Positions 16,067 to 23,937 of a stretch of DNA of 64,000 nt are shown in pieces. Location: contig URRR01000012.1 in NCBI GenBank assembly GCA_900550365.1, positions 8,317 to 72,316 of the forward strand, given 5' to 3'. Source of the stretch: an uncultured Prevotella sp. (GTDB lineage Bacteria; Bacteroidota; Bacteroidia; Bacteroidales; Bacteroidaceae). The position numbers and the translations under genes are program-made. The notes beneath the pieces are model-generated. The model worked only from the letters and a program-made list of their open reading frames with translations, was not told the DNA's origin and ran no database searches. How positions within the stretch are numbered: the stretch's first letter is position 1; each line of letters opens with the position of its first letter.

Positions 16067-17836
16067 TTATTCGCCTTTTTCCATCTTTGCTTTCAGTTCA
16101 GCCAAAGCGTCGATATCACCGAGAGTTGTTCCTGCAGCGATATTGTTGATTGTCGGAGTTTCTTCCTTCTTTGACTTCTTGCGGACAGTCTTCTTCGGCT
16201 CATCCTTAACATCCTCAAATGTGCGGCTGTGTGAAAGGATGATACGCTTTGTCTCCTTGACAAACTCGATAACCTTGAACGGCAGTTCCTCACCGAGCTG
16301 TGCCTGGCTGCCGTCTTCCTTAACAAGGTGCTTAGGAGTAGCGAAACCTTCTCCGCCTTCATTCAGAGCAATGACAGCTCCCTTATCCATGATTTCGGTA
16401 ATCTTACCGGTATGGATTGAACCAGGAGTGTATATTGTCTCGTATGTATCCCAAGGATTGTCCTCAAGCTGCTTGTGTCCGAGGCTGAGACGACGGTTCT
16501 CTTTGTCTATTTCGAGGACAACAACATCGATGTCTGCACCTACCTGAGTGAACTCTGACGGATGCTTAACCTTCTTCGTCCAAGAGAGGTCGCTGATGTG
16601 GATCAGGCCGTCAACACCTTCTTCAAGCTCAACGAATATACCGAAGTTTGTAAAGTTGCGGACTTTTGCTGTATGCTTGCTGCCGATAGGATACTTAACT
16701 TCGATTGTCTCCCACGGGTCTTCCTTAAGCTGTTTGATGCCGAGAGACATCTTGCGCTCTTCGCGGTCAAGTGTAAGGATAACTGCCTCAACCTCATCAC
16801 CAACGTGCAGGAACTCCTGAGCGCTGCGCAGGTGCTGGCTCCAGCTCATCTCTGAAACGTGGATAAGTCCTTCTACACCCGGAGCAATCTCAACGAATGC
16901 ACCGTAGTCAGCAATAACGACAACCTTACCCTTAACATGGTCGCCAACCTTAAGATTCGGGTCAAGAGCGTCCCAAGGATGAGGAGTAAGCTGCTTCAGG
17001 CCGAGAGCAATGCGCTTCTTGTCGTTGTCAAAGTCAAGAATAACGACGTTGATTTTCTGGTCAAGAGAAACAACTTCATGAGGATCGCTGACACGGCCCC
17101 AAGACAGGTCTGTGATGTGGATGAGTCCGTCAACACCGCCAAGGTCAACGAATACTCCGTATGAAGTAATGTTCTTGACAGTACCTTCAAGAATCTGTCC
17201 TTTCTCGAGTTTGCTGATGATTTCTTTCTTCTGTGCTTCCAGTTCAGCCTCAATGAGAGCCTTATGTGAAACAACAACATTACGGAATTCCTGATTGATT
17301 TTGACAACCTTGAACTCCATTGTCTTGCCTACGAATACATCGTAGTCACGTATCGGGTGAACGTCAATCTGGCTTCCGGGCAGGAATGCTTCGATTCCGA
17401 ATACATCAACAATCATGCCACCCTTAGTGCGGCACTTGATGTAACCCTGAATAACCTCTTCGTTGTCAAGGGCTGCATTGATGCGCTCCCAGCTCTTGCT
17501 CAGACGGGCCTTCTTGTGTGAAAGTAACAGCTGGCCTTTCTTGTCCTCCTGATTTTCAACATACACCTCAACGGTGTCGCCTACTTTCAGGTCAGGATTG
17601 TAACGGAACTCGCTTGCCGGAATGATACCATCGCTCTTGTAGCCGATGTTAACGACAACCTCTTTCTTGTCAATAGAGATTACCGTTCCGTCAACGACTT
17701 GATGCTCGCTGACTTTGTTAAGAGTCTCGTCATAGGCTTTCTCGAGTTCCTCTTTGCTTACGTTTACATTACTTCCATTCTCAAACTCGTCCCAGTTGAA
17801 GTCTGCCAATGGTTGTACGTTCTTTAAATCAGACAT
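16067..17836 (-). CDS. rpsA: 30S ribosomal protein bS1
   Basis: The 589-residue protein contains six S1 OB-fold repeats. Repeats 3-6 have the typical GxV..I..YGAFVE pattern, for example GTVKNITSYGVFVDLGGV, GKVVVIADYGAFVEIAPG, AKVRNFTNFGIFVELEEG and GKITEIMDKGAVIALNEG. The first two are more divergent, as in all bS1, where they bind the ribosome. The tail after residue 540 is short and basic to acidic (KKTVRKKSKKEE). Bacteroidota rarely use Shine-Dalgarno pairing, so bS1 may matter for recruiting mRNA (inference). The leader from the -7 element at 17900-17907 is about 57 nt and contains a small hairpin, ATAAAGT-TCG-ACTTTAT at 17864-17880. Confidence 0.96.
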   Translation of the reverse strand: MSDLKNVQPLADFNWDEFENGSNVNVSKEELEKAYDETLNKVSEHQVVDGTVISIDKKEVVVNIGYKSDGIIPASEFRYNPDLKVGDTVEVYVENQEDKKGQLLLSHKKARLSKSWERINAALDNEEVIQGYIKCRTKGGMIVDVFGIEAFLPGSQIDVHPIRDYDVFVGKTMEFKVVKINQEFRNVVVSHKALIEAELEAQKKEIISKLEKGQILEGTVKNITSYGVFVDLGGVDGLIHITDLSWGRVSDPHEVVSLDQKINVVILDFDNDKKRIALGLKQLTPHPWDALDPNLKVGDHVKGKVVVIADYGAFVEIAPGVEGLIHVSEMSWSQHLRSAQEFLHVGDEVEAVILTLDREERKMSLGIKQLKEDPWETIEVKYPIGSKHTAKVRNFTNFGIFVELEEGVDGLIHISDLSWTKKVKHPSEFTQVGADIDVVVLEIDKENRRLSLGHKQLEDNPWDTYETIYTPGSIHTGKITEIMDKGAVIALNEGGEGFATPKHLVKEDGSQAQLGEELPFKVIEFVKETKRIILSHSRTFEDVKDEPKKTVRKKSKKEETPTINNIAAGTTLGDIDALAELKAKMEKGE

Positions 17837-17899
17837 AAATAAAATAATTAAGTTTTTAAATTAATAAAGTTCGACTTTATATGGTTTATAAATCGGGTG

Positions 17900-17907
17900 C
17901 AAAGGTA
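17900..17907 (-). promoter_or_regulatory. -7 element for rpsA
   Basis: The minus strand reads TACCTTTG, a perfect TAnnTTTG. The -33 element is not clear. Confidence 0.7.
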
Positions 17908-18015
17908 CAATCTTTAATTTGTATAAAAAGATTGTAATTGAGATTATTTTACCGTAAAACGCTTGTTTTATGAAAGTTTAACTTTTGCTATATGCATGTT
18001 AAAGCGGTCTAAAGC

Positions 18016-18546
18016 TTATTCATTACTATTGGCTGCACGTAAAATAATGCTTGTAGCACCGATAGTAAACAATGTCCCGTCATAAATAACCCTTCTTTCG
18101 CGGTCGCCTAAGATCTCGTTGTCTACAAACGTTCCTGTATTGCTTGGCCCGTCTCTAAGTGTGTACTTGAGGTTGCCTTTTTTGTCTTTGGAGACATTTA
18201 TTATGCAGTGATTGTTATCAATACTCGGGTCATTTGTCTCTATCGGTGTGTTGGCCTTACTCCCTTTCATGTACCTGCCTATGATATTGTCGCCGAATAC
18301 TAAAGGAATGACCTGCTTATAATGAAATACATTTTCGATAACGACGATAGAGCCATATCCGTTTTCATCAGCATTCTCATCGGGTTTATCCTCTTTCTGT
18401 ACGTTCCTTAGTTTGGATTTCCCGATTCTTATACCGAATTGTTTTCCACATTGCGGGCATTCAAAAACCAAAGCCTGGCCTTCGTTATATTTGGTCTCGT
18501 CGAATGTAATGAATTCATCACATTTCGGACATCTTACTCTTTTCAT
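18016..18546 (-). CDS. Zinc-ribbon plus FHA domain protein
   Basis: This 176-residue protein begins with a zinc ribbon (VRCPKCDEFITF and FECPQCGKQFGIR, two CxxC pairs in the first 40 residues). A linker leads to an FHA domain: IIGRYMKGSKANTPIE carries the conserved Gly-Arg, DPSIDNNHCIINV the Ser and Asn-His, and GPSNTGTFVDNEIL the Asn-Thr-Gly loop. FHA domains bind phosphothreonine peptides. No membrane segment is present. Its start codon lies 1 bp past the stop of the HU-like/SPOR gene, so the two are co-transcribed and probably work together. No Ser/Thr kinase gene is in the window. Confidence 0.88.
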   Translation of the reverse strand: MKRVRCPKCDEFITFDETKYNEGQALVFECPQCGKQFGIRIGKSKLRNVQKEDKPDENADENGYGSIVVIENVFHYKQVIPLVFGDNIIGRYMKGSKANTPIETNDPSIDNNHCIINVSKDKKGNLKYTLRDGPSNTGTFVDNEILGDRERRVIYDGTLFTIGATSIILRAANSNE

Positions 18547-18547
18547 G

Positions 18548-19654
18548 TTAATTCTTTACTTGATATACCCAAGCGTCATAAAAATTTTCGTTTCCCCACA
18601 ATTCTTTCAGAGCATTATAAGCGTCACTTTGAGTCTTATACTGTCCGTATATAACCTTTATTGCTTTGCTCTTTTCGGCCAATACTGCAGCTTTGTCAAA
18701 TCCTTCGCTTATAAGTTTTTTTACAAATGCATCAGCATTTGTCCTGGTTACCTGGCTTGCGAGAACTATGCAATAATAGTCATTAGCCGTGTATGTCGCT
18801 TTTTTTTGCGGCTTTACTGCTTTTCCTACCGATATATTGGTGGCCTTGTCCTGTTTGTCTGTTACTGTATTTCTGTTTTTTGCTTTAGGTTTCAGGCTTA
18901 TATCGTTGCTGCTTTTGGTCGCTTTTGTATATCCGTCACTTACCAATTTATTGATGATTCCGTTATCAATATTGCTAGTCTGTAATGAGCTGTTATTCTC
19001 GTTTACAGGTGTGCCCAAAAGCATGAACACTATTACGGCTACTACTGCTGCTACAAAATTCCTTATCGCACTTATACGTATTTGTATTTTACCGTCATTC
19101 TCTTTCGTTTCATGACTTGAATGCTGTTCATGTTTATCCGTAGGCTGACCTGGCATAATCTGGACGTTGGTCGTCGCGAAAGGCACTACCGCAGCTTTCT
19201 TTTCTCTCTTGTCATGAATGTTTGCGCTCAAACCTGCAATCTTTTTCATCTCAAACGAACTGAGACTATACAACTCAGGCGTAAGTATGCCGGCCTCACA
19301 TGGCTTGAATTCTATATTGCCATCAGCATTGATATATAAGGTGCCAATATCACAAAGCTCGTATGAACCATTGTTCGCAATGTGCTGTTTTAATTCGTTG
19401 ACCTCATTCTCTATGCGGTTATATGCTTCGGGATAGCTGATATCGTAAGTCTCTGAGTAAGACTGTACTAACAGCGAATCATTAATCCTTAGCTTCGGGT
19501 TAAACCCTAATGTCCTTACGGGCGGTATGAACATACTGTCGTTCTCATCGAACCGTGCGGCAACATGGCTGGCTATAAAACCACCTAAACCCGGTACGAT
19601 GACACAATCGCTTTTTAAAAGCAGTATCTCTATATGTCGGTCTAACTCAATCAC
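18548..19654 (-). CDS. HU-like (CCDC81-type) domain - membrane segment - SPOR protein
   Basis: The start is placed at GTG 19654, not the ATG at 19678, because a full promoter (19660-19691) lies across the first codons of the longer frame. The 368-residue product then begins IELDRHIEILLLKSDCVIVPG, the usual start of bacterial HU-CCDC81 domains. An HU-like region spans residues 1-125. A basic linker precedes one hydrophobic segment near residue 200 (FVAAVVAVIVFMLLG). A stalk leads to a SPOR domain over the last 80 residues (YYCIVLASQVTRTNADAFV, AIKVIYGQYKTQSDAYNAL). SPOR binds denuded glycan strands at the division septum. The plan parallels the HU-LysM protein at 7207-8526. The FHA gene follows 1 bp later. 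Confidence 0.83.
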   Translation of the reverse strand: MIELDRHIEILLLKSDCVIVPGLGGFIASHVAARFDENDSMFIPPVRTLGFNPKLRINDSLLVQSYSETYDISYPEAYNRIENEVNELKQHIANNGSYELCDIGTLYINADGNIEFKPCEAGILTPELYSLSSFEMKKIAGLSANIHDKREKKAAVVPFATTNVQIMPGQPTDKHEQHSSHETKENDGKIQIRISAIRNFVAAVVAVIVFMLLGTPVNENNSSLQTSNIDNGIINKLVSDGYTKATKSSNDISLKPKAKNRNTVTDKQDKATNISVGKAVKPQKKATYTANDYYCIVLASQVTRTNADAFVKKLISEGFDKAAVLAEKSKAIKVIYGQYKTQSDAYNALKELWGNENFYDAWVYQVKN

Positions 19655-19659
19655 GAGTG

Positions 19660-19691
19660 CAAAATTAGTGATTTTCATTCAAAAAAACAAA
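19660..19691 (-). promoter_or_regulatory. Promoter of the HU-like/SPOR gene
   Basis: On the minus strand TTTG (19691-19688), 20 bp, then TAATTTTG (19667-19660). The expected start point near 19654-19655 coincides with the GTG, so the transcript would be leaderless or nearly so. Confidence 0.8.
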
Positions 19692-19752
19692 TAATAATAC
19701 CGTTATTGGTTAAAAAATCAGATGAGATTACCGTGTATTCGGATATATTTTA

Positions 19753-19760
19753 TACTTTTG
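19753..19760 (+). promoter_or_regulatory. -7 element for rfbC
   Basis: TACTTTTG matches TAnnTTTG; the start near 19766 leaves about 18 nt before the ATG at 19784 and excludes the earlier in-frame start at 19706. Confidence 0.65.
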
Positions 19761-19783
19761 CACGTGATAATACATTTTTATTT

Positions 19784-20332
19784 ATGGAATACATAAAGAC
19801 TGAAATAGAGGGCGTCTGTATTTTGCAGCCTAAAGTTTTTGAAGATGCCAGAGGGTATTTTTTTGAGGCTTTCAAGAACGAAGATTTTAAAAAGAACATA
19901 GGGAATGTTGATTTCATTCAAGATAACGAGTCAAAGTCATCCAAGGGCGTATTGCGCGGCTTGCATTATCAGAAAGGTATTTATTCACAGGCAAAGCTGG
20001 TAAGAGTGATTAAAGGCCGCGTGCTTGATGTCGCTGTAGACTTGCGTAGAAGTTCAAAGACATTTGGCAAACATGTTATGGTTGAGCTAAGTGGTGACAA
20101 TAAGCGTCAGTTCTTTATTCCGAGAGGCTTTGCACACGGTTTCCTTGTTCTGAGTGATGAAGCCATATTTACATATAAGGTAGATAATATTTACGCTCCG
20201 GAGCATGAGGCCTCTATACGTTTTGATGACGAGTGTCTTGGGATTGAATGGCCTATGGAGGCGTCAGAGATATTAACGAGCAAGAAAGATCTTGAGGCTT
20301 TGCCGTTTGACAAGGCTGAATATTTCGATTAA
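19784..20332 (+). CDS. rfbC: dTDP-4-dehydrorhamnose 3,5-epimerase
   Basis: RfbC epimerises dTDP-4-keto-6-deoxyglucose at C3 and C5 in dTDP-L-rhamnose synthesis. From the ATG at 19784 the protein has 182 residues, the normal size. The cupin carries PKVFEDARGYFFEAF at the N-terminus, the catalytic His in VLRGLHYQKG near residue 60, the conserved RVIKGRVLDVAVDLRRSS and the Tyr/His-containing GFAHGFLVLSDEAIFTYKVD. rfbA, rfbB and rfbD are not in the window. ugd follows 11 bp later, so precursor genes for cell-surface polysaccharide are grouped here without the transferases. Confidence 0.95.
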   Translation: MEYIKTEIEGVCILQPKVFEDARGYFFEAFKNEDFKKNIGNVDFIQDNESKSSKGVLRGLHYQKGIYSQAKLVRVIKGRVLDVAVDLRRSSKTFGKHVMVELSGDNKRQFFIPRGFAHGFLVLSDEAIFTYKVDNIYAPEHEASIRFDDECLGIEWPMEASEILTSKKDLEALPFDKAEYFD

Positions 20333-20343
20333 ATTTTGGTTCA

Positions 20344-21660
20344 ATGAATATAGCAGTTGTAGGAACCGGATATGTAGGGCTGGTGTCGGGCACATGTTTT
20401 GCCGAGACAGGCGCCACTGTGACATGTGTAGACGTAGACGAGAATAAAATCAATGCGCTGAAGAACGGTGTCATACCTATTTATGAGCCGGGGCTGGACG
20501 AGCTCGTGTTGAAGAACATCAAGGCCGGAAGGTTGAAGTTCTCTACATCGTTGCCAGCTATAATAAATGAGCAGGAGATAGTATTCATCGCGGTTGGTAC
20601 TCCTCCAGACGAGGACGGAAGTGCAGACCTGAAGTATGTGCTTCAGGTGGCAAAGACGATAGGAGAGAATCTTAACAGGTATCAGGTCGTGGTGACGAAG
20701 AGCACAGTGCCCGTAGGTACGTCAAGGAAAGTGTATGATACAATCAAGTCTGAGCTTGACAATCGGGGAGTGGATGTGGCATTCGACGTGGCAAGTAATC
20801 CTGAGTTTCTTAAAGAAGGTAATGCCATTAAGGATTTTATGAGTCCTGATCGTGTTGTGATAGGAGTTGACAGTGAACGTGCAAAGAAGATTCTTACTAA
20901 GCTGTATAAGCCGTTCATGATAAACAACTTCAGGGTTATCTTCATGGATATACCAAGTTCAGAAATGACCAAATATGCTGCAAACTCTATGCTTGCGACG
21001 CGTATCAGTTTCATGAACGACATTGCCAATCTGTGTGAGCTTGTCGGGGCAGATGTTAATATGGTAAGGTCCGGCATCGGTTCGGATACGAGGATTGGGC
21101 GTAAGTTCCTTTATGCCGGATGTGGATATGGCGGCTCATGCTTTCCAAAAGATGTCAAAGCATTGATTAAGACGGCTGATGATAACGGTTATTCACTTGA
21201 AGTGCTTAAGGCTGTAGAGCGTGTTAATGAACGCCAGAAGGGCATCTTGTTTGATAAGCTGAAGCGTTCTTTCGGCGGTAATTCACTTGCCGGAAAGCGC
21301 ATAGCACTGTGGGGGCTTGCGTTTAAGCCTGAGACTGATGATATGCGTGAGTCTACAGCGCTGGTGATTATCCGTAAGCTTTTGGCTGAAGGCTGCTCTG
21401 TATGCGCTTATGACCCTGAGGCAATGAACGAGTGCCGCCGTATCATGGGCGACAAGATAGACTATAGCGCTGATATGTATGCCGCCGTTGACGGGGCTGA
21501 CGCATTGATGCTGTTGACGGAGTGGAAAGAATTCCGCCTGCCAGACTGGGATGCGATAGGCCGTTCAATGCACCGTAAGCTTGTGCTTGACGGCAGAAAC
21601 ATTTATGATAAGGACGACTTGAACGAACATGGGTTTGAGTATCATTGCATAGGAAAATGA
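20344..21660 (+). CDS. ugd: UDP-glucose 6-dehydrogenase
   Basis: The enzyme oxidises UDP-glucose to UDP-glucuronate with two NAD+. The 438 residues begin with the Rossmann motif NIAVVGTGYVGLVSGTCFAE. The catalytic Cys lies in GCGYGGSCFPKDVKAL near residue 265, and Lys in NPEFLKEGNAI belongs to the substrate site. The C-terminal domain holds WGLAFKPETDDMRES. It is the second gene after rfbC. Its stop overlaps the ATG of the following lipoprotein gene in ATGA, so these three form an operon. Confidence 0.95.
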   Translation: MNIAVVGTGYVGLVSGTCFAETGATVTCVDVDENKINALKNGVIPIYEPGLDELVLKNIKAGRLKFSTSLPAIINEQEIVFIAVGTPPDEDGSADLKYVLQVAKTIGENLNRYQVVVTKSTVPVGTSRKVYDTIKSELDNRGVDVAFDVASNPEFLKEGNAIKDFMSPDRVVIGVDSERAKKILTKLYKPFMINNFRVIFMDIPSSEMTKYAANSMLATRISFMNDIANLCELVGADVNMVRSGIGSDTRIGRKFLYAGCGYGGSCFPKDVKALIKTADDNGYSLEVLKAVERVNERQKGILFDKLKRSFGGNSLAGKRIALWGLAFKPETDDMRESTALVIIRKLLAEGCSVCAYDPEAMNECRRIMGDKIDYSADMYAAVDGADALMLLTEWKEFRLPDWDAIGRSMHRKLVLDGRNIYDKDDLNEHGFEYHCIGK

Positions 21661-22466
21661 TGCGTATTAGGGCTTTACATATAGTATTTGGTTTCTTTGT
21701 GTTGTCAGCCGTCCTTTGCGGATGCGGTGACAGCAAGAGGCAGGCTCCTGCTCCAGAGGAAAATCTGAAGGCGAAAGCAATGCTTGCCGGTATTTGGATA
21801 GATGCCGATGAGGAGACAGTGGTGTTCAGGATTAAAGGAGACACTGTTTATTATCCTGATTCTACCAGTCAGCCGGTTGAGTTTAAGATATTCGGTGATA
21901 CAATGGTACTCTATGGTAACAATGCCTCCAAGTATCCGATAGTAAGGCAGGATGTTCATATCTTCGAGTTCAGAAACCAGAACAATGACATCGTAAAACT
22001 GGTGAAAAGTGAAGATCCTAACGACTCCCTGCAGTTTGTAAGACATCGTCCGATAGTACTTAATCAAGGTAAAATAATCAAGAATGATACTGTCGTATGG
22101 TTCTCGGATGTGAAATATCACAGCTATGTGCAGGTTAATCCTACTACTTATAAGGTTTACCGGTCATTTTATAATGCTGAGGGTATGGAAATAGAGAATA
22201 TCTATTATGACAATATTATTCACATCAGTATTTTCAAGGGGGCTCAGAAGCTGTTTTCTAAGGACTTTACAAAGGCTGATTTTGCTGAGGCTGTGCCTGC
22301 TAATATGTTGAGACAAAGTGTTTTGAGTAATATTGAACTGATAAGTCTGCAGAAAGACGGATTTCATTATATGACGCAGCTCGCTATTCCCGACAGCCCG
22401 AGCAGCTTCATTGTTGAGCTTATAATAACGTATGAGGGAAAGACGGATGTGCACGTAGTAAACTGA
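21657..22466 (+). CDS. Lipoprotein of the DUF4738 type
   Basis: The protein has 269 residues from ATG 21657, which overlaps the ugd stop in ATGA. A lipoprotein signal is clear: IVFGFFVLSAVLCGCGDS, with lipidation at the second Cys. The mature part is beta-rich (AMLAGIWIDADEETVVFRI, GDTMVLYGNNASKYPIV), suggesting a lipocalin-like or barrel domain, followed by a second domain with NPTTYKVYRSFYN. I believe this matches DUF4738 of Bacteroidales, whose function is unknown. Co-transcription with ugd may reflect only position. It probably faces the periplasm or the surface. Confidence 0.72.
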   Translation: MMRIRALHIVFGFFVLSAVLCGCGDSKRQAPAPEENLKAKAMLAGIWIDADEETVVFRIKGDTVYYPDSTSQPVEFKIFGDTMVLYGNNASKYPIVRQDVHIFEFRNQNNDIVKLVKSEDPNDSLQFVRHRPIVLNQGKIIKNDTVVWFSDVKYHSYVQVNPTTYKVYRSFYNAEGMEIENIYYDNIIHISIFKGAQKLFSKDFTKADFAEAVPANMLRQSVLSNIELISLQKDGFHYMTQLAIPDSPSSFIVELIITYEGKTDVHVVN

Positions 22467-22663
22467 CATCGTGCGCATAATGTAGGAAAGTGATTTGCTG
22501 TCATTGAGAATAATAATCTGATTTGTTGTGATTAAGATTAGAAAAATATATTGGAAGGGTGTAAAAAGGAAGTTTGATAAGTTTGTTGAAAGAATTATTG
22601 ACTTCATTATATTCTTTACAAATTGGTAAGGTTAATATAAGTGCCCCTTGCATAATAAAATGT

Positions 22664-22698
22664 AACGTGCCTGTCTGCGTTTTGCAAACAGGCACGTT
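22664..22698 (+). terminator. Hairpin, probable terminator after the DUF4738 gene
   Basis: AACGTGCCTGT (22664-22674) pairs exactly with 22688-22698 around a 13-nt loop. The 3' T run is short, so termination strength is uncertain. Its right arm overlaps a weak extra unit of the repeat cluster that follows. Confidence 0.6.
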
Positions 22699-22707
22699 TC
22701 GCATTGT

Positions 22708-22766
22708 GATTTGCCGTCTTTTACAGCATGAAAGGTCGTCTTTCATACGCTGAAAGAGCGTGTTTT
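22708..22766. repeat. 22-bp phased repeat cluster, 3 clear units
   Basis: Cores at 22708 (GATTTGCCGTCTTTT), 22730 (GAAAGGTCGTCTTTC) and 22752 (GAAAGAGCGTGTTTT) with spacers ACAGCAT and ATACGCT. Weaker units in phase are seen at 22686 and 22774. Here the cluster lies between convergent genes. Confidence 0.88.
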
Positions 22767-22865
22767 GAATTGTAACTTTCCGTGGATGTTTTCATATTGA
22801 AAAATTCAATATGAAACAGAGGTGTATTGCTGAAAATGATACAGTTTACTTTTTGGTATATTGAA

Positions 22866-22908
22866 AACATCCGGTAAGTCCATTAAAAAACGGTGCTTAC
22901 CGGATGTT
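22866..22908 (-). terminator. Terminator of the phoH-pyrF gene group
   Basis: AACATCCGGTAAG (22866-22878) is the exact complement of 22896-22908. It lies 50 nt after the pyrF stop on the minus strand. Confidence 0.75.
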
Positions 22909-22957
22909 CCTTAGTTATACTTTAAATGTTTTGTAGGCAAATAATGTGGCAGTGGAG

Positions 22958-23788
22958 TTATTGCTTCTCAAGTTTGTCGAGCTCAGCGCTCATTTCCTGT
23001 TGCAGTTCCTTTGCGCTTGCGGCTGCTTTCTCGGCAAAGTCAGTGCCGTTTGATGCGTAGATGATGCCGCGGCTGCTGTTTACAATCAGTCCGCACTCTT
23101 TAGTCATGCCGTATTTGCATACCTCTTGCAGGCTGCCTCCCTGTGCTCCTACGCCAGGAACGAGGAGGAAGTGGTCAGGTGCTACCATGCGTATGTCTTT
23201 AAACATCTCGCCCTGAGTCGCCCCGACAACGTACATCAGATTTTCCGTTGTGCCCCATGCCTGCGATTTACGTATCACTTTCTCGAAAAGATGCTCGCCA
23301 TCCTGGTCGGTAGTCAACTGGAAATCATGAGAGCCTTTGTTGCTCGTCAGTGCCAGCAGAATGACCCATTTACCGTTATATGTTGTGAACGGCGTAACGC
23401 TGTCTTCACCCATATATGGTGCTACGGTCAGTGCGTCGACATCATATTCTTCAAAAAACGTGCGGGCGTACATTGCCGAGGTATTGCCGATATCACCGCG
23501 TTTGGCGTCGGCTATTATTAAATGGTTGGGATAGTTTTCTTTCAGGTATTTTACGGTACGCTCAAAAGCAGCAAGTCCTTTTGTTCCCATACACTCGTAA
23601 AAGGCAAGGTTGGGCTTATATGCAATGCAGTATTCAGCCGTTGCGTCAATGATGGCTTTGTTAAAGTCGAAAATCGGGTCTTCGTTTTTCAGTAAATGCT
23701 GAGGCATTTTCTTGATGTCGGTGTCAAGCCCTACACAGAGAAACGATTTCTTGGTAAAAATCTGTTCGATAAGTTGTTGTCTTGTCAT
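22958..23788 (-). CDS. pyrF: Orotidine 5'-phosphate decarboxylase
   Basis: PyrF makes UMP from OMP in pyrimidine synthesis. The start is taken at ATG 23788 (TRQQLIEQIFTKKSFL), giving 276 residues. A longer frame to 23905 adds 39 residues without family similarity. This is the long type-2 form of about 270-280 residues. Catalytic residues are in LIIADAKRGDIGNTS near residue 85. The phosphate site includes TVAPYMGEDSVTPF and LVPGVGAQGGSLQEV. It is the last gene of a seven-gene minus-strand run and is closed by the hairpin at 22866-22908. The 149-bp gap to prfA holds a 6-bp stem at ACGTCG-TCGTG-CGACGT. Confidence 0.94.
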   Translation of the reverse strand: MTRQQLIEQIFTKKSFLCVGLDTDIKKMPQHLLKNEDPIFDFNKAIIDATAEYCIAYKPNLAFYECMGTKGLAAFERTVKYLKENYPNHLIIADAKRGDIGNTSAMYARTFFEEYDVDALTVAPYMGEDSVTPFTTYNGKWVILLALTSNKGSHDFQLTTDQDGEHLFEKVIRKSQAWGTTENLMYVVGATQGEMFKDIRMVAPDHFLLVPGVGAQGGSLQEVCKYGMTKECGLIVNSSRGIIYASNGTDFAEKAAASAKELQQEMSAELDKLEKQ

Positions 23789-23937
23789 ATTGAATATGAA
23801 GTTTAAGAGTTGGAGGCAGCCGGGGAGATAAATACATTCTGAGTTTGTCAAACGAAACATCGTTACGTCGTCGTGCGACGTGAGTCTCGTCTGTACTGCA
23901 AGCAATGTTATTATAACAGTCTTGGCTACCTGGGTAA

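Larger units (their letters stand above)
22467..22957. other. Convergent intergenic region with hairpins and a repeat cluster
   Basis: About 490 bp separate the DUF4738 gene and pyrF. In order it holds an AT-rich stretch, the hairpin at 22664-22698, a 22-bp repeat cluster at 22708-22766, a 12-bp inverted repeat around 22788-22817 (TTCATATTGA and TCAATATGAA) and the pyrF terminator at 22866-22908. No convincing coding frame is present. Confidence 0.7.

Noticed and set aside
16035..16547. Long plus-strand frames opposite rpsA and similar antisense frames elsewhere
   Set aside because: They are mirror frames of strongly coding genes, with Ser/Leu/Arg-rich composition and no start signals.
19706..19783. 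Longer start for rfbC
   Set aside because: The extension spans the -7 element at 19753-19760 and adds residues not found in the family.
23789..23905. 39-residue N-terminal extension of PyrF
   Set aside because: The extra residues lack family similarity and include a region with a hairpin; the ATG at 23788 gives the normal length.
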